64,000 bases of DNA. Origin: Davidsoniella eucalypti (lineage: Eukaryota; Ascomycota; Sordariomycetes; Microascales; Ceratocystidaceae). Made by a program: the position numbers and the translations under genes. Below the pieces are notes generated by a model. It did not search any database, had not been told where the DNA came from, and worked only from the letters and a program-made list of their open reading frames with translations. The DNA lies in assembly GCA_004009845.1 (NCBI GenBank), contig RMBW01000074.1, forward strand, positions 62,001 to 126,000, in the 5' to 3' direction. The number at the start of each line of letters is the position of its first letter. The first letter of the stretch is position 1. This document shows, piece after piece, positions 34,504 to 45,433 of this stretch.

Positions 34504-37500
34504 CTTGAGACTCCTAAGCTTTCTCGGTGCTTAAAACAGAGCGGGAATTAGAGCCCACAGAAATGGTAAAGAGAAGAGATAGAAGCAAAGTTTGCAGCAG
34601 TGACAGCACAATATCAAGAAAACAGGAACAATGCCTAAAAACAGGTAAACGGGATCCCGTGCTGTTAGGCGGATTTCAGGCTTCAAAGCAGATTCTGGGC
34701 GAAGCCACAAAATGAATGTGTCGAATGCACATGCAAGGCTGTCGTCATGTGCCAAATGGGCAGCAAGCGAGGCTGATATGACAATTGTAGTTATCAATAT
34801 CAACCCCAAATAAACACTCTCGTGATGTCGTCAAAATACAACGCGGGGCGCAGATATAATCGGGATCAAAGACGAAATGACTCTCGTCTACGTAGGCCTG
34901 ATGACGGCTTATTATTGTTGTATAATCAACAAATGTGGCCAGGCAGATAAAGAGGTGAAGAAGGGAAATGTTGTGTGCTTTTGTTTATCTTTGGTCGATA
35001 CAGTATCAAAATAGTTACTTCTCTTCACGTCAGAGACTGGCTAATCACAGCAAAAGACTCGGAAAAAAGGGAGCAAGTGCCGATCACAGGGGAATTTACC
35101 AATGTAGCAGCTTGTTGACTGATGGCATGTTGCGAAATATTCACTCTTTTATGGCTTCACAACTACATCCTGAATGGCTGTTGGGAAAGCCTTTATATAC
35201 GGCTTCATGTTACGCCATTTGTTTGTTTAAACTACTAGAGTTAAATCAATGCTCCATATTCCTAGGAGGCCTGAAAAGAAGGGGCCAGACTCTAAATTTG
35301 TCCATGATGATTTATTATCTACGAGACACAAAGGCTCGCTAAAGAATCAAAAGAAGGGAACAGAAATACAGGGCTTTTCTTACAAGAGCAACAATTGGTC
35401 TGCAGTTCCTGATGTGCTGGCCATGCCTTTGGGAATTTCTTCACCTCATCTCCAACCATGCACGGAGATATAAGTGGCCTAACAAACAACGAATGATTTG
35501 CGGCCAGGTGTTCCTCGTGGAGTTTTGTGTGCATTTAAGCCGTGCTTATAATGTCTTCTAGTATCGTCAATGTCTTTGAACTCCAAGATATAGAGCCATA
35601 CATAGGCTAGTTTGACCTCGTAGTTTACTGGCCCTCTTCGAAAGGGGGCATATCTTTATATTGCATGCTATATCTTGAGGGGAAAAGGAGAGACGAGACT
35701 CCTCGGGCAGGCTGGAATATTAACTTGCGAAAAATGGCAATTCAAAAGCCCATGGCGATGGCTGGATCGTCAAGCGACATGGCTTCCATTTTCTATTCGT
35801 AGTCCAAGTTTGACTTCTGTTTGTTGAGGCTCCTTTTCGGCGCCCTCTCATCCTCTCCTGTGTAATATTCACGTGCTTCCATGTCTCAATTGTTAGTTGT
35901 CCGTGACATTGTAATGGAGGGTGTGATGGGCACGATCCATGCTTCCTTGGCGAATAACAAGAAACAGTTCATGGTGTAAACATACAATCATTTCCCGGAA
36001 AATCCAGCGATCATGTAAGATGTAGGAAGAGTCACCGTTTGGTTTGTGATATCACTAATTGGTTGGTACGATTCACAGCTCCACTGATTGTACTGCCCTG
36101 TTGCCAAAGCGCCCTTGATCAGGCCATTAATATCGTCATGTGAAGTCTTCTGATAGGGTTAATGTATGTACAATACTGACTAGTTAAATTAGAGCTTGTC
36201 GTCGCCACGTCCGCGTACTATATTACACAAGAATAAGTAACTAACAACGACAATTTGTTGGCTATTACCTGAGAGACGCTATAGCTCTTTGATATAGTAG
36301 ATAAAAGCCTATGCCGTCGCCTTCGAGGCTGTGAAAGGCAGTTTGTATAGCAGATCTTGTGTGAAATTCTCGTTTATGTAGATCCTCGTTTTTATGATAA
36401 AAATACACTAGCTACTTATACATCATTCGCATAATCTTTGGTCTATCTCATGATTGAATATCGCCGATCGAGAATAACCCGTCTCCTAAGTTGAAGCCAT
36501 AGAATACTACCGTATTTGAAGCGCTGTTAGTTGATTGCAATCAAGTACAAGCTCTACACCGCTCAAGCATAACCCTTTCTTTCAAGTAACAAATCACTAT
36601 GGGCTTCTCCTTGATTGGCTGCTCCTTCGCTCCAAGGTCCAGAAAAATTGCTACTTCAGGAACACTCCAGGAACGTCCGATCTCGGCCTGACATTCCAAT
36701 TCGAATCTTTTTTTCCTTTTCAAAGTGGGATTTTTTCACTGGAGGCTCTTGTAGAGCTTACAAATTGATGTGCCGCTACTCAGAATAAGGGTAAAAGTAC
36801 GAGACTTTGAAAGGCGAAATACCGCCGGATCTGTCCGGAGTTCTTGACCGTCGCTTTTCGTTCATTATTCGGATATACTTGTGTAGAATTTTGAAATCGA
36901 GAAAGCCTGGTATGTTTCAAGGACTATATGTATCTGTAAAATATCACCACATTACACTGTAGCCGAATCAATGGCATTGTTCTCTTCCTAAAACTACCCT
37001 ATACGACACATTATTTCTTATAAGTCGTCAATGCATGCCAACTTGAGAGCATGTTCGTCGCCAAAACATACCCAAAACGCTCTTTCGTAGCTATTCTTAT
37101 AGGGAGCTATTACGTGAATGACATTCGCCCTCACCTCTCTTACACTTTGTACCATCTATGCTCCATACTTGATGCTCTGTAACTTGGGGAACCTGTATGA
37201 GCTTTGCTGGCAACTAATCCCGACTTATACAAATCAGGAAACACTCCAGGAACCGTTGTCATTTCTGATGGGAAGTGAAGTAAAAGGTCTGATAATCAGC
37301 CGGTAGCCGGCTACCGTTAGTTGATTATGACTCTTAACGATAAATTTATACTATGAATGAGTCGACCTTTTTCTACTAGTTGTTCGTCAAAATCATGACA
37401 CTAATTTGTCATAGTGTCTAGTCATTCACTCAATATGCATGGATGACTCAAATGCACACTGATTTCTCGTTAAGCTTCTTGGTTGTATGTAGGCTGTGTA

Positions 37501-37704
37501 AGCATGAATGGTACCTTTCTCTTTGTATATTATGATATATGAGATACGAACTACAATGTATTAAAAATGGTAAAATGTGTCAGTTATTTTTATTTATAGT
37601 TGAGTTGTAAATCAAAATGTTGGACACAACATTGTGCTAAAAATTCCATTGAAAACAGTAGGGTTAGGGTCTAAATAGAGTTATGAATATTTTTTAAAAT
37701 AATG
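34504..37704. other. gene-free spacer
   Basis: No coding frame with gene-like composition. Two palindromes are present: TTGATTGCAATCAA at 36531-36544 and the 37292-37328 palindrome (listed separately). The string GTTAGTTGATT occurs at both 36526 and 37316. Confidence 0.45.
37292..37328. repeat. nested palindrome
   Basis: A perfect 14-nt palindrome GGTAGCCGGCTACC (37302-37315) is nested inside outer arms ATAATCA (37292-37298) and TGATTAT (37322-37328). It lies in a gene-free spacer. It could form a hairpin or be the edge of an old element. Function unknown. Confidence 0.6.
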
Positions 37705-37720
37705 CAATGCTACCAGCTGG

Positions 37721-38024
37721 GCAAAACAGGCACAAAAACAGGCACAGCCACTGCAGAGAGGGCAGGGTTGAGAATCATGGAAATCTCTCTTCTTTTTCCT
37801 TTGTTTATTAGTATTCATATTAGTATTTCTTTTCTTTTTGTTTCTGCTTTAAAAGGAGACGCAGATGTTGCTACTGTAAAAGGGATGGATGCCAGTCTAG
37901 TCTGAGCAGTCCCGGATACTAGGAACATAGAAAACTGGTGCCAGAAAACACGGCCTCGCCCGGAGTCGAAAAGGAGCTCTTAGATAAATCTCTAGACTAT
38001 AAATAAAATCATCATCATCATCAT
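37721..38024 (+). mobile_element. short non-LTR retroelement with (ATC)n tail and 16-bp TSD
   Basis: A 304-nt segment flanked by the identical 16 bases CAATGCTACCAGCTGG at 37705-37720 and 38025-38040. It ends on plus with ATAAATAAAATC followed by ATC repeats directly against the second duplication, the simple-repeat tail typical of LINEs and of SINEs that borrow their 3' ends. The first 30 bases contain a short tandem repeat (ACAGGCAC twice). A GGTTGAGAATC string at about 37766 is a poor match to a B box, and no A box is seen, so a 5'-truncated LINE is at least as likely as a SINE. No reverse transcriptase motif remains. The body shares no obvious sequence with the SINE at 1916-2401. Confidence 0.82.
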
Positions 38025-38040
38025 CAATGCTACCAGCTGG

Positions 38041-39081
38041 CTTGAACACAGTGTTGTCAAAACTTAATCAAAACAGAAGGATCCTCCAGATACCACTGAT
38101 ATACTTGCCCAATTCTTTTTCTTCATTCCAAGTGCAAAAAGGAAGAACTAGATTACAAAGAGGGCACAATGTATTTACAAATAGACATGTATACATACTG
38201 GTAGTCCCTGCACACTAAGAGTTCTCCTCTAACTGCCTGTTTATATTTTGATTTTGTAACTTTCTCTACCCGATAATGTTTGGGCTAAGATGTATCCTGA
38301 CCAAAGTGAAAAAATTGTTATCCCTCTAAGCATTAAGACACACCAAGATAGAAAAGATAGGTAGGTATCTTAACTTACAATCTTATACATAACATGACAA
38401 CCATGCTCTTTGCAGTGTCGGAAAGTGGCTGTAGAAATCTAGAACAACTCTTTTCTTATATGATCCTCCGCCTATCGAGCCGAGTTAAACGTTGTACCTC
38501 ATTTGATCATATTTTCTTGGGTTGACGAAGTGACGTAACCCTCTACTCAATACGCAGACTTAAAAGGAAGACCTAGGAAAGTTTCCCCCTAGGCAACTTC
38601 CATACTTAAATCCAGCCTAGCCACCCGCCTTTTGGGAGAAGCTCTGGCAACCCCACTTTCAATGCTGCGATTTTGCCTTTTATTTTCATTATTTGGCTTC
38701 TATTTAGAAACCCTAGACAAACAAGAGCCCTGGCTCTGCGGTTTTTTTAAGAATCTTACTGCCGCTTATGAGTGGAACGGTAGTTCCCATGAAACAATAC
38801 AAAATGGAGCTCTAGCGATCTTATTTGAGATGTTGAAGCATTGAGAATTAAACACTAAGTTCAAGGGACTGCAACGATGCAACGATAGATATACCTAGAA
38901 AATTCACAGTAGACAGTGGATTAAAGATAGGAATAACGAGTTGGATTGTGAACTACATGGGTGTAGAATACATATATACGGGTGCTTATGGAAGCTAAAC
39001 TGAAGAGAGAACTGAAAAAGGGAGCAAAGCACAGCAGCCTACACAAATAGTTGTAGCGTGTTATTAGCTATCTGGGTGAGC
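38041..39081. other. gene-free spacer
   Basis: AT-rich sequence downstream of the retroelement and downstream of the minus-strand short-chain dehydrogenase. No coding or RNA feature recognised. Confidence 0.45.
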
Positions 39082-40029
39082 CTAATGCTGCACATTGGCG
39101 AGGTACGCATCTAACTCCTTCTCCGTCCAATCCCACAGCTTCTTCGCTAGATCCAAGTCGTTCGCGTACGCAGAGCCACCGCCCAAGATACCAACCGGGG
39201 TGTAGTATTCGCCGTTGACCACGTCTTTGGAAGTCGCCGCCCACAGCTGGTTGAGCACGCCCTTTTCGACAGGTGTGAACATGTTGTTGGCTAGTGTGCT
39301 GATTCTATGGATGACCCACGGAGTACCGGTGGTGCCGCTCATTAGATTCGTCCGGACGACACCGGGATGCACGGAAATGGCTTTGAGCTGCGGGTAGTTG
39401 ACAGCCAGCTGACGTGCAAAGAGAATATTGGACAGCTTGCTCTGGCCATAACGCGGGTACGGGCCCATGGCATCAGCCGTGGTTTTGAGCGTACCAAAGT
39501 CGATACCTGAGTAGGCGAGGGCGTGGCCGGCAGAGGTCAGGCTGATCACGCGCACATCAGAGTCCTTCTCAGCTGCAGTCTTGATCAGTACTGGGATCAA
39601 CAGCTTGGTCAACAGGGCATGGCCCATGTGGTTTGTGCCAAACTGCAACTCGTAGCCATCAGTAGTTAGGCCGGCTGGTGAAGCCATGATACCGGCGTTA
39701 AGCAGGAGAATATCCAGACGCTGTTCGGCGGCGAGGAATTCGGCAGCAGCTGTGCGCACGCTATCTAAGGAGGCTAGATCTAGCTTGAGAAAGCGCACGT
39801 TGGCGTCGGGCACAGCAGCTTTGATTTCATCGATAGCAGCGGCGGCCTTGGTGGGGTCGCGAGCAGCCAGGTATACGGCGGCGGGCGAGTGAGCAACTAG
39901 TTCCAGGATGCTTTGCTTGCCCAGACCGTTGTTTCCGCCAGTGACGAGCACAACTTTACCCTCCAAATACGGGATGTCGGTAGCCGGCGTGAAGGTAACG
40001 CCACCAAAGAGGTTGATTCCGAAAGGCAT
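39082..40029 (-). CDS. short-chain dehydrogenase/reductase (retinol dehydrogenase/WWOX-like)
   Basis: The 315-residue product starts at the ATG at 40029 (MPFGINLFGG). The frame stays open further upstream to 40275, but that extension has no family similarity and ends in a hydrophobic run typical of translated leader. Motifs of classical SDRs are present in order: cofactor loop TGGNNGLGK, LNAG, catalytic Ser in SLTSAGH, YGQSK (Tyr-x3-Lys), and HPGVVRTNL after the active site. The type is that of fungal retinol-dehydrogenase-like or WW-domain-oxidoreductase-like enzymes that use NAD(P)H on unknown carbonyl or alcohol substrates. No introns. Codon use is C/G-rich. Exact substrate cannot be read from sequence. 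Confidence 0.88.
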   Translation of the reverse strand: MPFGINLFGGVTFTPATDIPYLEGKVVLVTGGNNGLGKQSILELVAHSPAAVYLAARDPTKAAAAIDEIKAAVPDANVRFLKLDLASLDSVRTAAAEFLAAEQRLDILLLNAGIMASPAGLTTDGYELQFGTNHMGHALLTKLLIPVLIKTAAEKDSDVRVISLTSAGHALAYSGIDFGTLKTTADAMGPYPRYGQSKLSNILFARQLAVNYPQLKAISVHPGVVRTNLMSGTTGTPWVIHRISTLANNMFTPVEKGVLNQLWAATSKDVVNGEYYTPVGILGGGSAYANDLDLAKKLWDWTEKELDAYLANVQH

Positions 40030-41898
40030 GTTGAACTGTTGATATTGGTATGGGAGAAGTGAAAGCGAGAAGACGACACAGAAGCGTAGCAGGCGGATGC
40101 AATAGAAAGTAAAGATGTAGGCAGGTTCATAGCACCAGAACAAGGGCGAGTTAATGGCGCTGCGGACTAGGGGGATTGCTTGGCCGTAGCTAGAGCTTAA
40201 CCCCAAGGCCCCGGTAGGTTGCTTTTCTTGGGCTTCCATATTCCTAAACGGCCTGTACTTGAGTGGCGGATTCAAGGGTTACCTATAAATTATCAATCTG
40301 TTATCACGAGGGACGGAATAGACGAGAACAGCGTGTTCGGCTTAACGGGTAATGAATATTATGAAGAAGCAGTATGTTGTTGTTTGGTCATGTCCATTAT
40401 TGAATCTACGAGTATTATTTTGTATGAGGTATACACGATATCATCTTCAAGCAACCATCCGATGTTTCCTTGTTTATCATTACTTGCACTTTTCAAGGTG
40501 GGCGGTCAAGAACAAACAGTGTGTATATTATATATACACGGTCTGTGCATAACTTTCATAAAATACCTGCAGCTGTAGCCAGATGGCAGAGCGCTTCATA
40601 GTTTCTCCGCATTTGACTATTGTACTGAAAGCACACGGGTGGGCAAGGCCAGGAACGAATAAGATGAAGCTGCAGGAGACTGCAGGAGGCTGCAGAGCTA
40701 CGGCAACAGTGAAAGGAATAGGAAGAAAGATGCAGAGGGTAATTGTGTGTCCCAAGGGCTGATGGCTATGAAACTCACATTAGTGTGATGAATGTTTGTA
40801 AATACTGAGATGGCGGTACCATTCAATGTCGTATAGGATGAGATCCTTTTTTCCCTTGTTTCCAGTGTTTTTCAGCGGCCAACGGCGCCTCCCCCAGCTA
40901 TCTGAACAAAAGTAATCTGATTGGCCAATTGGACTAAATCAGTTTTTTTTCTGCCTTGAACACCAGTTTTTTCTTACAGCCAATGTTTTGCCCACTGTTT
41001 TACAAAGCAAACGAACGCCCTCCCGCGAGATCGGAATTGTTTGTACGCGTGATCTTTACCGAGCTCACCTCACCAATATGTATAAGCAACATGCACCAAC
41101 TTACAGATCTTGAACCGAGTTGCTATCCTTACAAACAGACCGTATACTGCTAATACCAATGTGATGTCCCAGCAGTAGAGTTGTAGACTAGTACGCCTGG
41201 GTTGGCTAGCCACTGAATTTACTGGCGAAAGTCCTGACTAGGACTGGCGGCAACCGCGTAGCCGGGATGCTGCATGTAAATATGTAAAGAATGTTTATGG
41301 AAAAGAAAAGACGCCTAGGCTCGGGTATGCTGTGATGTGAAGAGTTTAGAACACCGCTAAGCCTGTTTCCACTACTTCTGCTACTGTCGTCTGGTCTGTT
41401 GCCACTCATATATAACACTGAATATATAGAATAAGAAAGCTTCTGAGAGAGTGAGGGATGTGTGCGGAAATCCGAGGGCGAAACGGGCAACGCAACAAAG
41501 CAGACAGCGCGCCACGCTACATTAAACACTAAACAATGTCCCTGGATAAGAAAATCGGTTGTGAGGCAACTTTGACCCTCCATTGAACCACCAACAAGAC
41601 TAACTGTTCAATATTCTGCTTAGTACAGCAGTGAATATCAGTAGAAGCAGGAAAATCCTCGCCTATCCTAACGGGACCTGTCCCTGTATTGTGCAGCATA
41701 ATCGACGGAAAATCAGAGGCAGGTGCATGCGGCCGTTCTTACTCTTTGTTCAATTCCGGAAGAAGCTACTCGCAATTCAGACCGGCCCAGTAAAGAAAGA
41801 GCAAAACCCCTAGTTTTTCCCTTATATTTTATTCCGCTGTTTGTTTTCCTTTTTCCACTTTCAACTCAGTCATCACCAGCCCGATCATAAAAAAGTAA

Positions 41899-41904
41899 GA
41901 GTCA
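41899..41904 (+). promoter_or_regulatory. possible Gcn4/CpcA site upstream of homocitrate synthase
   Basis: GAGTCA (TGACTC on the other strand) is the half-site core for fungal cross-pathway control activators, which induce lysine genes under amino-acid starvation. It is a single short match, so chance occurrence is possible. Confidence 0.3.
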
Positions 41905-41920
41905 TCCAAGTCAACACAGT

Positions 41921-41950
41921 CATCCATTGATTCATCCATTGATTCATCCA
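41921..41950 (+). repeat. 12-nt tandem repeat CATCCATTGATT, about 2.4 copies
   Basis: The unit CATCCATTGATT occurs at 41921-41932 and 41933-41944, followed by a partial third copy. It lies in the homocitrate synthase promoter. Function unknown. Confidence 0.75.
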
Positions 41951-42326
41951 TCCCGCTCTTTACCTGTATTTCCGTGGTCCAACAAGTTCGTCAGCCTTTT
42001 ATCTCCATTGTCCTCTGTAACATCAACAGCTAGCCTTTCTGTCTCCATTACCGATGTTCGTCACGGACTACGGCCCATGAGTAGAGTGAAAGCCACAGGA
42101 TCATTGCTTGCCCATTGCAAATCTCAAACCCACTCGTTCTCTTCATCGTCTTCCCTCTATTGTTATAGCACACCCCCATTCATCCATTAACCGGTGTTTC
42201 TTTTACGTGAAGACCGTCCAATCTAGAAGATAAACAACTGACATCCTCAAGTCTGCATCCTCGGATACATAAGCCAAAGCAAACAACAGCAGCTCCCATA
42301 AAAACTTTCACAAACAAATCACCACA

Positions 42327-44821
42327 ATGTGCGGCGTCGAAGAAGACAACACTCCCGTCCCTACCTCCACGGTTGGACCTGATGGCCAGCGTAAGTCATA
42401 GTTTTTTTTTCTCATTCCCCTTCACACATCCCGTAGAGGACAATTCTTTTTCTTCTCTAGCTTCTCTAGAAGGATAGGAACATGCCGTCCGCGATGGGTC
42501 TTTCTTCTCTCTACCAGAGCGTGACTGTGCTGCGTTGCGTTGCGTTAAGATCTGGTTTAGCCTCGCCTAGTATGCGGTTCTCCTGCACTCCGGTCCTATT
42601 CCGGCTAGCACAAGAGCAAAAAAAATGAATAATTTTCTGTTGCTGCGACTTGGCTTTGCGACTCTTCCTTGCCACTGCTTCCCCATAAAAAAACATCTTT
42701 CGTTTGTATTGCGAGGGACTAGTGGCTGTCCCCCGATCTTGACCTTTGCTATAGTCTTGTCTGCTACATAAAAGTCTCTTTTTCCCAGTCGACTTTGACT
42801 CTTCTTTCTTCCTGTCCTTTCTCCTTCCCGCTTGATCTTGATCAATAAATCCTTGTCTTCTACTATTCATTGAGCTTCCTGTTTTGCTGCCCATAGTCGT
42901 CATCATCAGATTCATATCTTTCTGTTTATACCTCTACACCTACACACACTATACATATAGCGTCCGACGACAAAAATACTCACATAATGTCTGCCCCTAC
43001 TGAAGGCCACCCCGGCTACACGGCCGTCCAGACCCGCGAGAACCCTCACCCCAAGCCTGCTCGCAACCCATACGAGGCTATTCCTGACTACCTGGTAAGT
43101 TATTTCTTCACTCTTCATAGTAATGGCTTCTTGACTAACTTTTTTTGTTCCACAGAGCAACGTCCACCGCTACAAGATTGTATGTCTTACACCCACCAAT
43201 CCGTTCCTACGCTCAAAATTTATACTCGAAGTCTACTGCCGACAGCTGTCACTTCTCTAACACAGAAGGATACACTGCATATCCGGAACCCTTCATCGAA
43301 TTCGGCAACCAATTGGCGAACCAACCAAAGACCACGACATTGACCAGTCTTTTGCATTTTTAGATCGAGTCGACTCTGCGTGAGGGCGAGCAGTTTGCCA
43401 ACGCCTACTTCGACACTGGTAAGCATACGCCAATCAGATGCTAGTGAAATACGCGTTACTAACAACTTTTTTTTTAATATTTTTATAGCCAAGAAGATTG
43501 AGATTGGTACATATTATCCCACCACACCATACGCCATAAGTATGAATACGGAACAAGAAACTAACAAATTCTACAGCCAAGGCCCTTGATGATGTAGGTG
43601 TCGACTACATTGAGCTGACCAGCCCTGCTGCGTCTCCTCAGTCCCGCGATGACTGCATGGCCATCTGCAAGCTCGGCCTTAAGGCCAAGATCCTGACTCA
43701 CATTCGCGTAAGTGCCCCTCACATATGCCATATTGAGAGTGCCAAATTTTAACATTCAGCAGTGCAACATGGACGATGCGAGAATTGCCGTCGAGACTGG
43801 TGTCGACGGTGTCGATGTCGTTATCGGTACTTCTTCTTACCTGATGGAGCACTCCCACGGTAAGGACATGACCTACATCAAGAACACCGCCATTGAGGTT
43901 ATCAACTTCGTTAAGAGCAAGGGCATTGAGATCCGCTTCTCGTCAGAGGACTCTTTCCGCAGCAACCTGGTCGATCTACTGGCCATATACTCCACCGTTG
44001 ATCAGATCGGTGTGAACCGTGTCGGTATCGCTGATACCGTTGGTTGCGCCGGTCCCCGTGAGGTTTACGACCTAGTCCGTACTCTGCGTGGTGTCGTTTC
44101 TTGCGACATTGAGACTCACTTTCACAACGACACCGGCTGCGCTGTTGCCAACGCCTACACTGCTCTGCAGGGTGGTGCCACTCACGTCGATACCTCTGTT
44201 CTGGGTATTGGTGAGCGCAACGGTATCACCCCCCTGGGTTCGTTCTTCGCCCGCATGGTCGTTGCCGCCCCCGAGTACACTAAGAGCAAGTACAACCTGA
44301 AGAAGCTGAAAGAGGTCGAGGAGCTGGTCGCCGATGCCGTCTCCGTCAACATACCCTTCAACAACCCCATCACTGGTTTCTGCGCTTTCACCCACAAGGC
44401 TGGTATCCACGCCAAGGCTATCCTCAACAACCCCAGCACCTACGAGATTCTGAACCCCGCCGATTTTGGTCTGACCCGCTACATCCACGTTGCCTCTCGT
44501 CTGACCGGCTGGAACTCCATCAAGGACCGTGCTGCCCAGCTGGACATTGAGATGACCGATGCCCACTACAAGGAGTGCACTGCCATGATCAAGAAGATGG
44601 CCGATATCCGCTCCATTGGTCTGGATGATGTCGACTCCATTATCCACGCTTACTACAAGGGTCTGAATGAGGGCAAGACCATGTCTTCCCTGGACCACGT
44701 TCTGGACAACATGACTGAGGATGAGCGCCAGACCGTCGTCCACGGCCCCGGCAAGCGCTCCGCTGATACTGCTGATGCTCCTTCAGCCAAGAAGGCCCGT
44801 GTCGAAGAGACCTCTGCTTAA
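42327..44821 (+). CDS. lys20: homocitrate synthase (lysine biosynthesis)
   Basis: Exons 42327-42390, 42961-43094, 43156-43179, 43364-43418, 43489-43506, 43577-43707 and 43763-44821 join in frame to 494 residues. The enzyme condenses acetyl-CoA with 2-oxoglutarate to homocitrate, the first and lysine-inhibited step of the alpha-aminoadipate pathway. The match to yeast Lys20/Lys21 is clear throughout: STLREGEQFAN, KILTHIRC, IGVNRVGIADTVGC, the HFHNDTGCA metal/active-site motif, GERNGITPLG and FCAFTHKAGIHAKAIL. Exons 3 and 5 are only 24 and 18 nt. Exon 7 has a tandem acceptor (TTCAGCAG); the second AG gives HIRCN as in yeast. An in-frame second ATG at 42987 lies just after the 570-nt first intron, so a shorter form is possible. 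The tail has KR-x10-KKAR, a bipartite nuclear signal pattern. The gene symbol is by yeast analogy. Confidence 0.95.
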
Positions 44822-45433
44822 ATAGCATTGCCTCATCTCTTCCTCGCTCCTCATGCAATAATACGTGTATCACGATTTTGACTTTTTTTTTCTTCCTCGT
44901 TTTATCATAAAAGCCACCTCTTTGCGATTTACCAATTGTTCATTCCTACGACAACTCCTCTTGGAATTTCAACTTTAGTAGAGGAGTTTTCTTTGCCTTG
45001 TTTCAAACCTAACTTCGTTGTTTTCACTACACTATTTTTTTGATTGGCAAATTCTGCGGTCAGCTTTTTTTTTATCTTCTGTTCTTTTGTCAATTTTTTT
45101 TTCTTTTTTTGATTTACTCTATGGATATTATTGCTCTTTTCCTTAATCATGTTTTCTTATATGTTTTGTTATGGCATTTAGGGAGTTTTGGAGTAGCAAA
45201 AAAAGAGAAACCTATGTTTGAGTTACAATATACACAATATATATTATACTTTGAGTGATATTGAGTTGAATTTCCTTTACTATGCCAAAGTTTGCATGTG
45301 CACTAGTTAGGTATATTATGATCATGCAAAGATTGAATATAACCAGATGATTGTATATTATTATGTATCAACAAAAAGCAAAACAAAAAAAAGCACAAGC
45401 TAAACATATAAAGACCTATATGAAGAAACTTAT
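44822..45433. other. spacer between convergent genes
   Basis: T-rich 3' flanks of homocitrate synthase and the GET2-like gene. No gene. Confidence 0.5.

Larger units (their letters stand above)
40030..42326. other. spacer and homocitrate synthase promoter
   Basis: No supported gene. Near the right end there is a GAGTCA core (41899-41904, TGACTC on minus), the binding core of Gcn4/CpcA-type general amino acid control factors, and a 12-nt tandem repeat (41921-41950). Both lie about 380-430 bases before the homocitrate synthase start. Confidence 0.45.

Noticed and set aside
40030..40275. N-terminal extension of the short-chain dehydrogenase
   Set aside because: The added 82 residues have no SDR similarity and the family start is at MPFGINLFGG; it is probably translated leader.
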